This document shows, piece by piece, positions 8,688-17,349 of a DNA stretch of 64,000 nt (positions are counted from its first letter, which is position 1; every line of letters starts with the position of its first letter). The notes under the pieces were generated by a model. That model was not told where the DNA came from, did no database searches, and saw only the letters and a list, made by a program, of their open reading frames with translations. The translations under genes and the position numbers were made by a program. The stretch is taken from NCBI RefSeq assembly GCF_001187535.1, contig NZ_LFIO01001796.1:62001-126000 (forward strand), read 5' to 3'. This DNA is from Rhizobium ecuadorense (GTDB lineage: Bacteria > Pseudomonadota > Alphaproteobacteria > Rhizobiales > Rhizobiaceae).

Positions 8688-10268
8688 TTACTCTTTCATC
8701 GACAGCCAGCGGGTGCGGTGGATGTCCTGGATGTTGTCGACGAAGCCTTCAATCTTCGGCGAAACAACGTTTTTCGAAACGTAGTAGTAGATCGGCAGGG
8801 CGGCAGAATCATCGAGCGCCAGCTGCTCGGCCTTCTTGAAGATTTCGGCGCGCTTCTTCAGATCCGTCTCGGCGTTGCCGTCCTTGATCAACTTGTCGTA
8901 GTCAGGATTGGACCAGCGGCCGTAATTCATCTGGACGCCTGTGACCAGGAGGTTCAGGAAATTGTCCGGATCGTTGTAGTCGGCGAGCCAGCCGGCGCGG
9001 CCGATCTGCACTTCGCCGCGCTGCAACTGGTCATAATGGACCTTGGTCTCTGCATTGACGAGTTCGACATTGACGCCGAGCGGCTTCCACATCGAGGCGA
9101 TCGCCACGGCGATGCGCTTATGGTTGTCGTTGGTGTTGTATTTGAGCTCGGCTGTCAGCGGATGATCCGGACCGAAACCAGCTTCTTTCAGCAGCTTCTT
9201 GGCTTCTTCGACCTTATCCTTATAGGGAAGATCCTTCCAGGAGACGTATGCCGGCTCGCCGTAGTTTGCCGTGCCCGGCGGGACCCAGGAATAGGCCGGC
9301 AGTTCGCCGGTGCCGAGAATCTGCGGGCCGATGACCTCGCGGTTGATCGCCATGGAGAGAGCCTGGCGCACGCGCTTGTCGGCGAAGGGCGGTTTGGTCG
9401 AATTGATGACGTAGTAATAGAGGCCGGAGAAGGGGGCGACATGCGCCTGGCCCGGCAGGTTCTTCTTCATCCACTCGTACTGGTCGGTGGGGAAATCGGT
9501 GAGGATGTCGAATTCGCCGGCGCGGTAGCGTTTCAGCGCGGCTTCCTGATCCTCAAGCACGAAAAACTTCGCGCCGTCGATCTTCAGGTCCTTGGCGCCG
9601 TACCACTGGTCGTTCTTGACCGTGGTGACGTGCGAGCCGGGCACCCATTCGACGGGCTTGTAAGGTCCGTTGGTGACGATATTGCCGATCTTGACCCAAT
9701 CCTGGCCCTTCGCCTCAACGACGTGCTTGGGCAGCGGATAGGCGGTGTAGTGCATCAGGGCATTTAGGAAATAAGGGGTCGGGTTTTCAAGGGTGATTTC
9801 AAGCGTCTTGTCGTCGATGGCCTTGACGCCGAGCTGGTTGAGATCGGTGATCTCGCCCTTGTTGATCTTTTCGGCATTCTTGATGGTGAATTGCAGATAG
9901 GCATAATCGGCGGCGTTCTTCGGGTCGACGAGGCGCTGGAAGGCGAAGACGAAGTCTCCTGCCGTTACCGGCTGGCCATCGGACCATTTGATGCCGTCGC
10001 GAAGTTTGAAGGTATAGACTTTGCCGTCAGGTGAAATCGTCCAGCTTTCTGCCTGGCCGGGAACCGGATTGTCCTTGGCGTCCTCAGTGACAAGACCTTC
10101 GAAAATGTCGCCGGCGATACGATTCTCCCAGTCGCCGGAAAGCTTCTGCGGATCGAGCGATTGCGGGTCGCCACCATTGTGAATGTTGAGCGTGGCCGCA
10201 TGCGCCGAAAACGCCAGCAATGTGCCAAGCATTGCGGAGGCGAGAAATTTTTTCGTGAACTGGTTCAT
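8688..10268 (-). CDS. oppA: Periplasmic peptide-binding protein (OppA type, SBP_bac_5)
   Basis: Solute-binding protein of 526 residues, the receptor of the operon. It has a Sec signal peptide (MNQFTKKFLASAMLGTLLA, cut after AHA near residue 24) and then the family-5 pattern: LNIHNGGDPQSLDP at the mature N-terminus, the LRDGIKWSDGQPVTA motif and the KRVRQALSMAINRE segment. The overall layout (PYTFKLRDGIKWSDG-type motif, YNDPDNFLNL near the end) is of the OppA/MppA subgroup rather than DppA. It is the first gene of the leftward operon; about 285 bp separate it from the divergent glucosidase gene. Confidence 0.93.
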   Translation of the reverse strand: MNQFTKKFLASAMLGTLLAFSAHAATLNIHNGGDPQSLDPQKLSGDWENRIAGDIFEGLVTEDAKDNPVPGQAESWTISPDGKVYTFKLRDGIKWSDGQPVTAGDFVFAFQRLVDPKNAADYAYLQFTIKNAEKINKGEITDLNQLGVKAIDDKTLEITLENPTPYFLNALMHYTAYPLPKHVVEAKGQDWVKIGNIVTNGPYKPVEWVPGSHVTTVKNDQWYGAKDLKIDGAKFFVLEDQEAALKRYRAGEFDILTDFPTDQYEWMKKNLPGQAHVAPFSGLYYYVINSTKPPFADKRVRQALSMAINREVIGPQILGTGELPAYSWVPPGTANYGEPAYVSWKDLPYKDKVEEAKKLLKEAGFGPDHPLTAELKYNTNDNHKRIAVAIASMWKPLGVNVELVNAETKVHYDQLQRGEVQIGRAGWLADYNDPDNFLNLLVTGVQMNYGRWSNPDYDKLIKDGNAETDLKKRAEIFKKAEQLALDDSAALPIYYYVSKNVVSPKIEGFVDNIQDIHRTRWLSMKE

Positions 10269-10553
10269 CGTGGGTCCACCTTTCTAGGCTTTGCGCCTTT
10301 ATTAGACATCTGTTCCCGACATTTGACCTCTTACGTGCAGGTCAGTGCGCACCTTATCGCAAAGGAATCGCGTTGCAACCCCAAATCCGGAAGCTGGAAA
10401 CGGGTTGTGGACAAGCCTATATACGTCTCCCCCTTGTTGGATCGCGACGACGTGTCGCTGCCTTCCGATGGCCTCCATTCCGGCCCCACCCCGGTTGTCT
10501 TTTGCCCCGTCCGCTTTAGTGTGGCGGCGCAGACGAGGCAGGAGATATAGCCG

Positions 10554-12200
10554 ATGGCATTGCAGGCAGGCGGGAATGCGGACTGGTGGCGCGGCGCGGT
10601 GATCTATCAGGTCTATCCGCGCTCGTATCAGGACACCAACAGCGACGGGCTCGGCGACCTCAAGGGGATCACCCGCCGGCTGCCGCATATCGCCAGCCTC
10701 GGTGTCGACGCGATCTGGCTCTCGCCCTTCTTCAAGTCGCCGATGGCCGATATGGGCTATGACGTCTCCGATTATTGCGATGTCGACCCGATCTTCGGGA
10801 CGCTCGCCGATTTCGACGAGATGATGGCCGAGGCGCACAGGCTCGGCATCAAGGTCGTCATCGACCAGGTGATCTCGCACACTTCGGACCGGCATCCCTG
10901 GTTCGTCGAGAGCCGGACGAGCCGGACCAATCCGAAAGCCGACTGGTATGTCTGGGCCGATCCGAAGCCCGATGGCACGGCGCCGAACAACTGGCTGTCG
11001 ATCTTCGGCGGGCCGGGCTGGGAGTGGGACGGCGTGCGCCGGCAATATTACCAGCACAATTTTCTGACCTCGCAGCCGGACCTCAATTTCCACAGCAGGC
11101 AAGTGCAGGATGCGGTGCTGGAGACGGTGAAGTTCTGGCTCGATCGCGGCGTCGACGGCTTTCGGCTGGACACGGTCAACTATTATTTCTGCGACAAGCA
11201 GCTCAGAAGCAATCCGCCGCACGAGCCCGATGAAGATGATGCAGGTCTCGATGCGCCCGACAGCAATCCCTACGGCATGCAGAATCACCTCTACGACAAG
11301 ACGCAGCCGGAAAACGTCGATTTTCTCAAACGCTTCCGGGTGCTGCTCGACCAGTACGAGGATCGCACGACCGTTGGCGAGGTCGGCGACGGGGCACGTT
11401 CGCTGAAGACGGTGGCCGCTTATACGAGCGGCGGCGATAAGCTGCATATGTGCTACACGTTCGACCTGCTGGGACCGGATTTCACCGCCGAGCATATTCG
11501 CGGCTGCGTCGAGGCTTTCCAGACGTCGGTGACAGACGGCTGGGTCTGCTGGGCTTTTTCCAACCACGACGTCATGCGCCATGTCAGCCGTTTTGCGCTG
11601 ACGGCGGAAGAGCGGCCTGCGATCGCCAAGCTGGCGATCTCCGTGCTTGCAGCGCTGCGCGGCTCGATCTGCCTCTATCAGGGCGAGGAGCTCGGTCTGC
11701 CGGAGGCGGAGCTTGCCTTCGAGGATCTGCGCGATCCCTACGGCATCCGCTTCTGGCCGGCCTTCAAGGGCCGCGACGGATGCCGCACGCCGATGCCCTG
11801 GGAAGCGGGCAAGGCGCATGCGGGCTTCACATCGGCCGAGAAGAGCTGGCTGCCGGTGCCTTACGAGCAGGCTGCACTTTCCGTGGATACGCAGGAGGGA
11901 AGCGACAGCTCGGTGCTGCATCACTATCGCAGCACGCTCGCCTTCCGAAAAAACCACCCGGCGCTGATCGACGGCGAGATGACCTTCATCGGCACCAACC
12001 AGGACCTGCTTGCCTTTACCCGCGAAAAGGACGGGGAAAAGCTGCTTTTTGTATTCAACCTGACGCGCGAGCCTGCGGAATTCCGCCTGCCGGAAGGCTT
12101 GGTGCTCGGCGAGCGGCTTGAGATGCCGGGCTTTGAAGCGGTGGCAGGCCCGGGGCTGGTGAAGCTTGCGGCGCTGGACGGGTTCTGTGCGCGGATTTGA
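10554..12200 (+). CDS. Alpha-glucosidase, GH13 family (AglA-like)
   Basis: Cytoplasmic glycoside hydrolase of 548 residues that should release glucose from alpha-glucosides such as sucrose, maltose or isomaltose. All GH13 landmarks are present: WWRGAVIYQVYPRSY at the N-terminus, VIDQVISHTSD (region I), DGFRLDTVNYY with the nucleophile Asp, the acid/base Glu in TVGEVGDG, and AFSNHDV with the transition-state Asp. It resembles AglA of the sinorhizobial aglEFGAK cluster, but here no transporter or regulator sits beside it. GGAGATATAGCCG precedes ATG 10554. Confidence 0.9.
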   Translation: MALQAGGNADWWRGAVIYQVYPRSYQDTNSDGLGDLKGITRRLPHIASLGVDAIWLSPFFKSPMADMGYDVSDYCDVDPIFGTLADFDEMMAEAHRLGIKVVIDQVISHTSDRHPWFVESRTSRTNPKADWYVWADPKPDGTAPNNWLSIFGGPGWEWDGVRRQYYQHNFLTSQPDLNFHSRQVQDAVLETVKFWLDRGVDGFRLDTVNYYFCDKQLRSNPPHEPDEDDAGLDAPDSNPYGMQNHLYDKTQPENVDFLKRFRVLLDQYEDRTTVGEVGDGARSLKTVAAYTSGGDKLHMCYTFDLLGPDFTAEHIRGCVEAFQTSVTDGWVCWAFSNHDVMRHVSRFALTAEERPAIAKLAISVLAALRGSICLYQGEELGLPEAELAFEDLRDPYGIRFWPAFKGRDGCRTPMPWEAGKAHAGFTSAEKSWLPVPYEQAALSVDTQEGSDSSVLHHYRSTLAFRKNHPALIDGEMTFIGTNQDLLAFTREKDGEKLLFVFNLTREPAEFRLPEGLVLGERLEMPGFEAVAGPGLVKLAALDGFCARI

Positions 12201-12213
12201 GGTCCAATTCAAA

Positions 12214-12242
12214 TTGAAACATCCCATGGGATGTATTATGTT
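12214..12242 (+). promoter_or_regulatory. Promoter and 16-bp palindromic operator of the PIN/RHH pair
   Basis: TTGAAA (12214-12219) and TATGTT (12237-12242) are 17 bp apart. The spacer contains the perfect palindrome ACATCCCATGGGATGT (12219-12234), the natural place for autorepression by the ribbon-helix-helix antitoxin. The -10 ends 6 nt before the toxin ATG, so the transcript would be leaderless; there is no ribosome-binding site. Confidence 0.6.
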
Positions 12243-12248
12243 ACTCCT

Positions 12249-12674
12249 ATGAAGCGGGTCGTGCTTGATACCAACATATTGACCGCCGCTCTTCGCAGCA
12301 GAAGCGGCGCATCCTTCGCGATATTGCAACTGACAGCGAAGAGGGCGATCCGGCCGCTGGTCACGACGGCGCTTTTTCTGGAGTACGAAGCGGTGCTGAA
12401 GCGTCCGGAGCACGTCGCGGTTCATCGGTTTATGCCACCGGAGATCGATGACCTGATGGCGGAAATGGCTGCGTTGGCCGAGGCGGTGGATGTGCATTTC
12501 CGCTGGCGGCCCCAACTGTCGGATCCGCAGGACGAGCTGGTACTCGAGGCGGCGGTCAATGGACGTGCGGATGCGCTTGTGACGCACAATATCAGGGATT
12601 TCGAAGCGGTGAAGGACCGGTTCGGGCTCCGGGTCATTCGTCCCTCGGAGTTGCTGGAGGAAATCAGGAAATGA
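12249..12674 (+). CDS. PIN-domain toxin (COG1569 type)
   Basis: A 141-residue PIN-fold ribonuclease candidate. The acidic residues expected for Mg-dependent cleavage are visible: Asp in VVLDTNILTAAL, Glu in TTALFLEYEAVL, Asp in DPQDELVLEAAV, and the asparagine/aspartate of VTHNIRDF. It probably cleaves RNA to slow growth when unneutralised. I chose ATG 12249 over the in-frame ATG 12231 because 12231 lies inside the palindromic operator. It is followed by a 4-bp ATGA overlap with a ribbon-helix-helix gene. The toxin-first order is seen in several PIN/RHH pairs. Confidence 0.82.
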   Translation: MKRVVLDTNILTAALRSRSGASFAILQLTAKRAIRPLVTTALFLEYEAVLKRPEHVAVHRFMPPEIDDLMAEMAALAEAVDVHFRWRPQLSDPQDELVLEAAVNGRADALVTHNIRDFEAVKDRFGLRVIRPSELLEEIRK

Positions 12675-12931
12675 GCACGAACACCTATCCGCTCAAACTT
12701 CCAAGCTCAATCAAGGCGGCTGCTGCCCGCCTTGCGAGGGAAGACGGCGTGTCTCTCAATCAGTGGATCGCATCGGCGGTCGCACAAAAGGTCGGTGCCG
12801 TCGAAACTGCCGAGGAATTTCTCAAGAGACGGGCAGGCGGCGCGAGTGGTGATGGTCTTTTGAAGCTGCTCGATAAGGTGCCGGAAGCAGAACCCGCCGA
12901 GAATGATGAATTACCGGAAGGCTGGCGATAG
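12671..12931 (+). CDS. Ribbon-helix-helix antitoxin
   Basis: An 86-residue protein whose N-terminus (TYPLKLPSSIKAAAARLAR, then SLNQWIASAVAQKV) fits the beta-strand/helix/helix of Arc/MetJ and HicB-C-terminal type DNA-binding domains. The acidic C-terminal tail is the likely toxin-binding part. It overlaps the PIN gene by 4 bp, so both are made from one message. It probably binds the palindrome upstream of the pair. Confidence 0.8.
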   Translation: MSTNTYPLKLPSSIKAAAARLAREDGVSLNQWIASAVAQKVGAVETAEEFLKRRAGGASGDGLLKLLDKVPEAEPAENDELPEGWR

Positions 12932-12967
12932 GCACAGTCTGTGCTCCTCCGGTGCTCGGCAGGCAGA

Positions 12968-14665
12968 TCACCCGATCAGCGCGAACTTGTCCACATCGAC
13001 CATGCCGCGGTCGGATATCTTCAGGTGCGGGATGACCGGCAGCGGCAGGAAGGCCAGTTGGAGGAAGGGTTCCTCCAGCGTGGCGCCGAGCGCGAAGGCG
13101 GCCTTGCGCAGATGGTGCAGCGTATCGCGGACCGTCTCGTAGGGCTCGAGGCTCATCAGGCCGGCGATCGGCAGGGCGATTTCGCCGGTGACCTTGCCGT
13201 CCTCGACGACGACGAAGCCGCCCTTGATCTCGCCGAGGCGGTTTGCGGCGCGCGCCATGTCGTCCTCGCTGACGCCGACGACGCAGATATTGTGGCTGTC
13301 ATGGCCAACGGTGGAGGCGATCGCACCCTTCTTCAGGCCGAAGCCCTGGACGAAGCCGTTGGCATGGTTGCCGTTCTTGCCGTGGCGCTCGATGACGGCG
13401 ACCTTGATGATGTCGTTGGCAAGATCGACCGATGTTTCGTTGCCCCTGACGGGCAAGCGGTAGCGGCGATGCTCGGTGATGATCTTGCCCGGCATGACGC
13501 CGATAACCGGCGTTTCGCCTTCGGCGACCGGCACGCCGAAATGGGCAGCGTTGACCGGCCGGGCCTTGACGCTGTCGAGGCCGATCGGCGCGACCGGTTT
13601 GCGCGTGGAAAAGAGCGCATCGGTGACGCGGCGGCCGGCGGAGAAGACTATGTCAGCACGGCAACCTTCGAGGCTGTCGAGTACCACCAGATCGGCGCGC
13701 CAGCCCGGCGCCACCAGGCCGCGGTCCCTGAGGCCGAAGGCGCGGGCAGCCGAAATCGAGGCGGCGCGGTAGATCGCCAGGGGTTCGACGCCGCTTGCGA
13801 TCGCCGTGCGGATCATGTGATCGAGATGGCCCTGTTCGGCGATGTCGAGTGGATTGCGGTCGTCGGTACAAAGCGCGAGGTATGGCGAAAGCCGCTCGGT
13901 GATAATGGGCATCAGCGCGGCAAGATCCTTGGACACCGAGCCCTCGCGGACCAGGATATGCATGCCCTTGCGGATCTTTTCCAGCGCCTCGGTGGCGCTC
14001 GTGCATTCGTGCTCGGTGCGGATGCCGGCTGCGAGGTAGCCGTTGAGGTCGTTGCCGGACAGCAGCGGCGCGTGACCGTCAATATGGCCGCCCTGGAAGG
14101 CGTCGAGCTTGGCCATGCAGACGGGATCCTTGTGGATCACGCCGGGAAAATTCATGAATTCGGCAAGGCCGATGACCTTCGGATGGTGGCGGAAGGGCAG
14201 GAGACGCTCGATCGGCAGATCGGCGCCGGAGGTTTCGAGATGCGTTGCCGGAACGCAGGAGGAGAGCTGGACGCGGATGTCCATGATCGTCTCGAGCGCG
14301 GATTGGAGAAAGAATTCGATGCCGGCGGCTCCCAGCACATTGGCGATTTCGTGCGGATCGCAGATCGCGGTGGTGACGCCGTAGGGCAGAACGCAGCGGT
14401 CGAATTCATGCGGCGTGACGAGCGAGGATTCGATGTGCAAATGCGTATCGATGAAGCCGGGAACGACTGTTTTTCCCGATATGTCGATCTCGGTTTCGCC
14501 CTGATAATTGCCACAGGTGCCGACAACGCGATCGCCGCCGATGGCGATGTCGGAGCGGACGAGTTCGCCGGTGACGAGGTCGAAGAAACGGCCGCCCTTC
14601 AGCACGATATCGGCCGGCACGCGGCCAACACCCTGGTCGATGAGACGTTCGAGTTTGCTGATCAT
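12968..14665 (-). CDS. ade: Adenine deaminase
   Basis: Deaminates adenine to hypoxanthine with release of ammonia, for purine salvage and nitrogen scavenging. The 565-residue amidohydrolase has the metal-binding motif GFIDTHLHIESS, the GHAPLLSGNDLNGY and TEHECTS segments with further metal ligands, and LCTDDRNP with the catalytic aspartate. The C-terminal region (GGFVVVEDGKVTGEIALPIAGLMS-like) is diagnostic for Ade rather than other amidohydrolases. An in-frame GTG at 14677 would add four residues; neither start has a strong ribosome-binding site. It converges on the antitoxin gene. Confidence 0.93.
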   Translation of the reverse strand: MISKLERLIDQGVGRVPADIVLKGGRFFDLVTGELVRSDIAIGGDRVVGTCGNYQGETEIDISGKTVVPGFIDTHLHIESSLVTPHEFDRCVLPYGVTTAICDPHEIANVLGAAGIEFFLQSALETIMDIRVQLSSCVPATHLETSGADLPIERLLPFRHHPKVIGLAEFMNFPGVIHKDPVCMAKLDAFQGGHIDGHAPLLSGNDLNGYLAAGIRTEHECTSATEALEKIRKGMHILVREGSVSKDLAALMPIITERLSPYLALCTDDRNPLDIAEQGHLDHMIRTAIASGVEPLAIYRAASISAARAFGLRDRGLVAPGWRADLVVLDSLEGCRADIVFSAGRRVTDALFSTRKPVAPIGLDSVKARPVNAAHFGVPVAEGETPVIGVMPGKIITEHRRYRLPVRGNETSVDLANDIIKVAVIERHGKNGNHANGFVQGFGLKKGAIASTVGHDSHNICVVGVSEDDMARAANRLGEIKGGFVVVEDGKVTGEIALPIAGLMSLEPYETVRDTLHHLRKAAFALGATLEEPFLQLAFLPLPVIPHLKISDRGMVDVDKFALIG

Positions 14666-14731
14666 GGCATCGCTCACATTACAACCGATTCCGAAGTTAT
14701 AACCGATCCATCGTCACAAGCGAGGGGCGCA

Positions 14732-14764
14732 AAACGAAACCGGGCGCCGCAGAGGCGCCCGGTC
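14732..14764 (-). terminator. Terminator of the branched-chain binding-protein gene
   Basis: In the leftward direction ACCGGGCGCC pairs with GGCGCCCGGT around a 5-nt loop, followed by TTCGTTTTG. It lies 20 bp after the stop of the binding-protein gene and separates it from ade. Confidence 0.8.
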
Positions 14765-14783
14765 GATGGTGACCAGCGATGGC

Positions 14784-15887
14784 TTACTCAGCGGAAACGA
14801 TCTTGCCGTCTTCCCACTTGTAGAGCGAGAAGCTCTGCGAGGTCAGGTCGCCGGTTTCGCCATAAGTGACCTTGCCGATGGCGGTCGGGATCTCCTTGCC
14901 GTCTTTCAGCGCCGCCGCGACGGCTTCCGCGTCCTCGGCACTACCGGCCTTCTCTATGCCGGCTTTCAGCACTTCGACGGCGGCATAGGCGTTGAGCGTG
15001 AAGGCCTCGGCCGGGATGTTCTTGGCAGCGAGCGCATCGGCGGCAGCCTTGGAATCCGGGTTCTTGGTGGCGTCGGACGCGTTGGTGAACAGCGTGCCTG
15101 CTGCCGCATCCGTACCGATTGCCCAGAATTCGGTATTGGAGAGGCCGTCGCCGCCGATGATCGTCGCGTTGGCGGCGAGGTCATGCAATTGGCGGGCAAG
15201 CAGGCCGCCTTCCGGGTGATAGCCGCCGAAATAGACAACGTCGACCTTTTCGGATTTGACGCGGGTGGTCAGTGCGCTGAAGTCCTTGTCGCCTGGGGTG
15301 ATCGCGTCGTTGACGACTTCGGTCATGCCGCCGGCGTTCAGCGTCGCCTTGAAGGCGTCGGCGAGGCCCTTGCCGTAGGCGCCCTTGTCGTTGACGATGG
15401 CGACGCGCTTGTCCTTGAAATTCTTCAGCACGTATTTGGCGGCGACTTCGGCCTGCTGATCGTCGCGGCCGCAGGTGCGCAGCACGTTGGTGAGACCGCG
15501 CTTGGTGAGGTCGGGCGCCGTTGCCGTCGGGGTGACCATCAGCACGCCGTTTTCAGCCAGCACGTCCGAAACCGGAATGGCAACACCAGAGGTCACCGGG
15601 CCGACGACGAAACGGATGCCGTCGGCGACGACCTTGTTGGCGGCGGAAACGCCCTGCTTCGGTTCGCCGGCATCGTCTGCCAGCTCGAGGACCACCTTCT
15701 CGCCGAGAATGCCGCCCTTCTTGTTGATCTCGTCGACGGCGGTCTGAGCGCCGTTCTTCACCTGATCGCCATAGGCGGCGACGGGGCCAGTCAGCGGCGC
15801 AATCAGGCCGATGGTGATATCGGCATGGGCAAGCGGCGCAAAGGCAAGCGACGCAACGAGTGTCGCCGTCAATGTCTTGAGGGTCAT
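14784..15887 (-). CDS. Branched-chain amino acid-type ABC binding protein (LivK/BraC-like)
   Basis: Periplasmic receptor of 367 residues, Peripla_BP_6 family. The signal peptide (MTLKTLTATLVASLAFAPLAHA) is followed by ITIGLIAPLTGPVAAYGDQ, the classic LivJ/LivK N-terminus, and GPVTSGVAIPVSDVL. ATG 15887 follows AAGGAGACAGACA; the longer reading upstream has no such site. It is a solitary gene with its own terminator and no permease or ATPase nearby, so it presumably docks with a Liv/Bra-type membrane complex encoded elsewhere, as described for BraC3 in R. leguminosarum. The ligand could be a branched-chain amino acid or another amino acid or amide. Confidence 0.9.
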   Translation of the reverse strand: MTLKTLTATLVASLAFAPLAHADITIGLIAPLTGPVAAYGDQVKNGAQTAVDEINKKGGILGEKVVLELADDAGEPKQGVSAANKVVADGIRFVVGPVTSGVAIPVSDVLAENGVLMVTPTATAPDLTKRGLTNVLRTCGRDDQQAEVAAKYVLKNFKDKRVAIVNDKGAYGKGLADAFKATLNAGGMTEVVNDAITPGDKDFSALTTRVKSEKVDVVYFGGYHPEGGLLARQLHDLAANATIIGGDGLSNTEFWAIGTDAAAGTLFTNASDATKNPDSKAAADALAAKNIPAEAFTLNAYAAVEVLKAGIEKAGSAEDAEAVAAALKDGKEIPTAIGKVTYGETGDLTSQSFSLYKWEDGKIVSAE

Positions 15888-16352
15888 TGTCTGTCTCCTT
15901 GGATGGGGTCCTTCGACCCGCGATGAAGTGCCGCGCCGGTTTTTCCGATCATTCAACGGCCCCTTTGGGCCGTGCCAAGGACGATCGACAAGGGCGCGAT
16001 CAGCGAGCCTGCCGGCCATATTTGACTCGGGAAGGCTCATGGCGAGATTTCTAGGAATTTTGACGGTATTGCGCAAGTTCATAACAAAATGGAAGGAAAA
16101 TCGGATCGATCCGGCCGGAAAGGGGTTCGAAGGCGATCATTTCCTTCGGTTTTCGGTGATTTCTCATGAGGGACGTTGCAATGGACAGGCCGCTGCCCAG
16201 GCGAAACCGCCTCCGTATGGTTGTCTTTATCTTTCCCATTAACCGTTAGTTTGGCTGGTGGCAGTAGTATCCCGCGATACCCAGAACACCGCAGCATTGA
16301 AAAAGAGACCCATACAAATACTTAGATAGATATAGCGGGAAACAGAGACTTG
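15888..16352. other. Intergenic region without a recognised gene
   Basis: This 465-bp gap between two divergent genes is AT-richer towards its right end. It must hold both promoters. I see no convincing coding sequence, RNA gene or named operator in it. Confidence 0.5.
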
Positions 16353-17267
16353 ATGCTCAAGCGGATCGACGCCAGCCAAGTGCGTATCGGAATGTTCGTG
16401 GAGGCCGTCGAGGGCCTGTGGCAGGATCCGCTTTTGTCCAAGCGCAGATTTTCGCTGCGGCGCGAGGCCGATGCCGCAAAAATTCGCAAATGCGGCACCG
16501 TCAGCGTGGTCATCAACACCAGCAAGGGGCTCGATACCGGCGGCCTGCCGGGCCGTGACATCGAGATCGATATCCAGGTCGCGCGCGAGACCGTCCAAAA
16601 ATCCGTGCAGGTGCTGGAAGAGGCTTTCGAGAGACTGCGGAATGGCGATGCGATCAGCGTCGCGCATGTGGCGCCGGTGATTTCTTCCGTCTCCAAGTCG
16701 ATGGAGGACAATCCCTCGGTTTTCCTGAACGTCACGCGTTTGAAATCAAAGGACGAAGTGACCTTCCTTCATTCTATTTCGGTAAGCGCGCTGATGATCC
16801 TGTTCAGCCGCCATCTCGCACTCGACGAGCCTACGGTCCAGATGCTCGGCACCGCCGGGTTGCTGCACGATGTCGGCAAGCTTGAAATTCCGCTTGAGGT
16901 GCTCAACAAGGCCGGGCCTCTGGAAAAGGACGAGATCAGCTTGATCCGCGGCCATCCGGAGAAGGGACACGCATTCCTGTCGCGGCAGGAGGGCATGTCG
17001 GAGATCGTTCTCGATGTCTGCCTCAATCACCACGAGCGCATCGACGGCAAGGGCTATCCGCGCAGGCTGTCCGGCAGAGAGTTGAGCCTCCACGCGCGCA
17101 TTGCCACGATCTGCGATGTCTATGACGCGATCACCTCGGTGCGGTCATATAAGGCGGCATGGAGCGCGACCGACGCACTGAAATGGATGTTCGGGAATGA
17201 AGGGCACTTCGACCGCCGTCTGCTGAAAAAATTCGCTCTCTGCCTTTCCGTCGCCTCGGTGACCTGA
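16353..17267 (+). CDS. HD-GYP domain protein (cyclic-di-GMP phosphodiesterase type), short C-terminus
   Basis: A 304-residue cytoplasmic protein. Residues 1-115 resemble the DUF3391 region that precedes many HD-GYP domains. The HD-GYP core follows, with His140, LLHDVGK (His172-Asp173), HHERIDGKGYP (HHE and GYP motifs at 226-236) and Asp255 in ICDVYDAIT, so the metal site for c-di-GMP hydrolysis looks complete. It stops at residue 304 just after the LLKKFALCL helix, whereas relatives I know of continue for some tens of residues. Only 80 bp separate it from the next gene. Start: ATG 16353 after GGAAACAGAGAC. Confidence 0.88.
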   Translation: MLKRIDASQVRIGMFVEAVEGLWQDPLLSKRRFSLRREADAAKIRKCGTVSVVINTSKGLDTGGLPGRDIEIDIQVARETVQKSVQVLEEAFERLRNGDAISVAHVAPVISSVSKSMEDNPSVFLNVTRLKSKDEVTFLHSISVSALMILFSRHLALDEPTVQMLGTAGLLHDVGKLEIPLEVLNKAGPLEKDEISLIRGHPEKGHAFLSRQEGMSEIVLDVCLNHHERIDGKGYPRRLSGRELSLHARIATICDVYDAITSVRSYKAAWSATDALKWMFGNEGHFDRRLLKKFALCLSVASVT

Positions 17268-17285
17268 GGTCGATCCCTCGTGGCG

Positions 17286-17323
17286 ACAAAAAGGCCTGCG
17301 TGGGCTTGCACCCGTCGCAGGCC
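17286..17323 (-). terminator. Terminator of the aminotransferase gene
   Basis: In the leftward direction GGCCTGCG pairs with CGCAGGCC around a 15-nt loop, then TTTTTGT. It lies between the convergent HD-GYP and aminotransferase genes. Confidence 0.8.
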
Positions 17324-17349
17324 ATGATTTTGAAAGCTTGAGAACTTTC

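Noticed and set aside
12941..14869. A 642-codon open frame antisense to ade
   Set aside because: It mirrors the adenine deaminase gene exactly, has no ribosome-binding site, and its translation is low-complexity; it arises from GC-rich codon use.
16051..16297. Leftward small frames between the LivK-type gene and the HD-GYP gene
   Set aside because: No ribosome-binding site and no recognisable composition; the region is better read as promoter.
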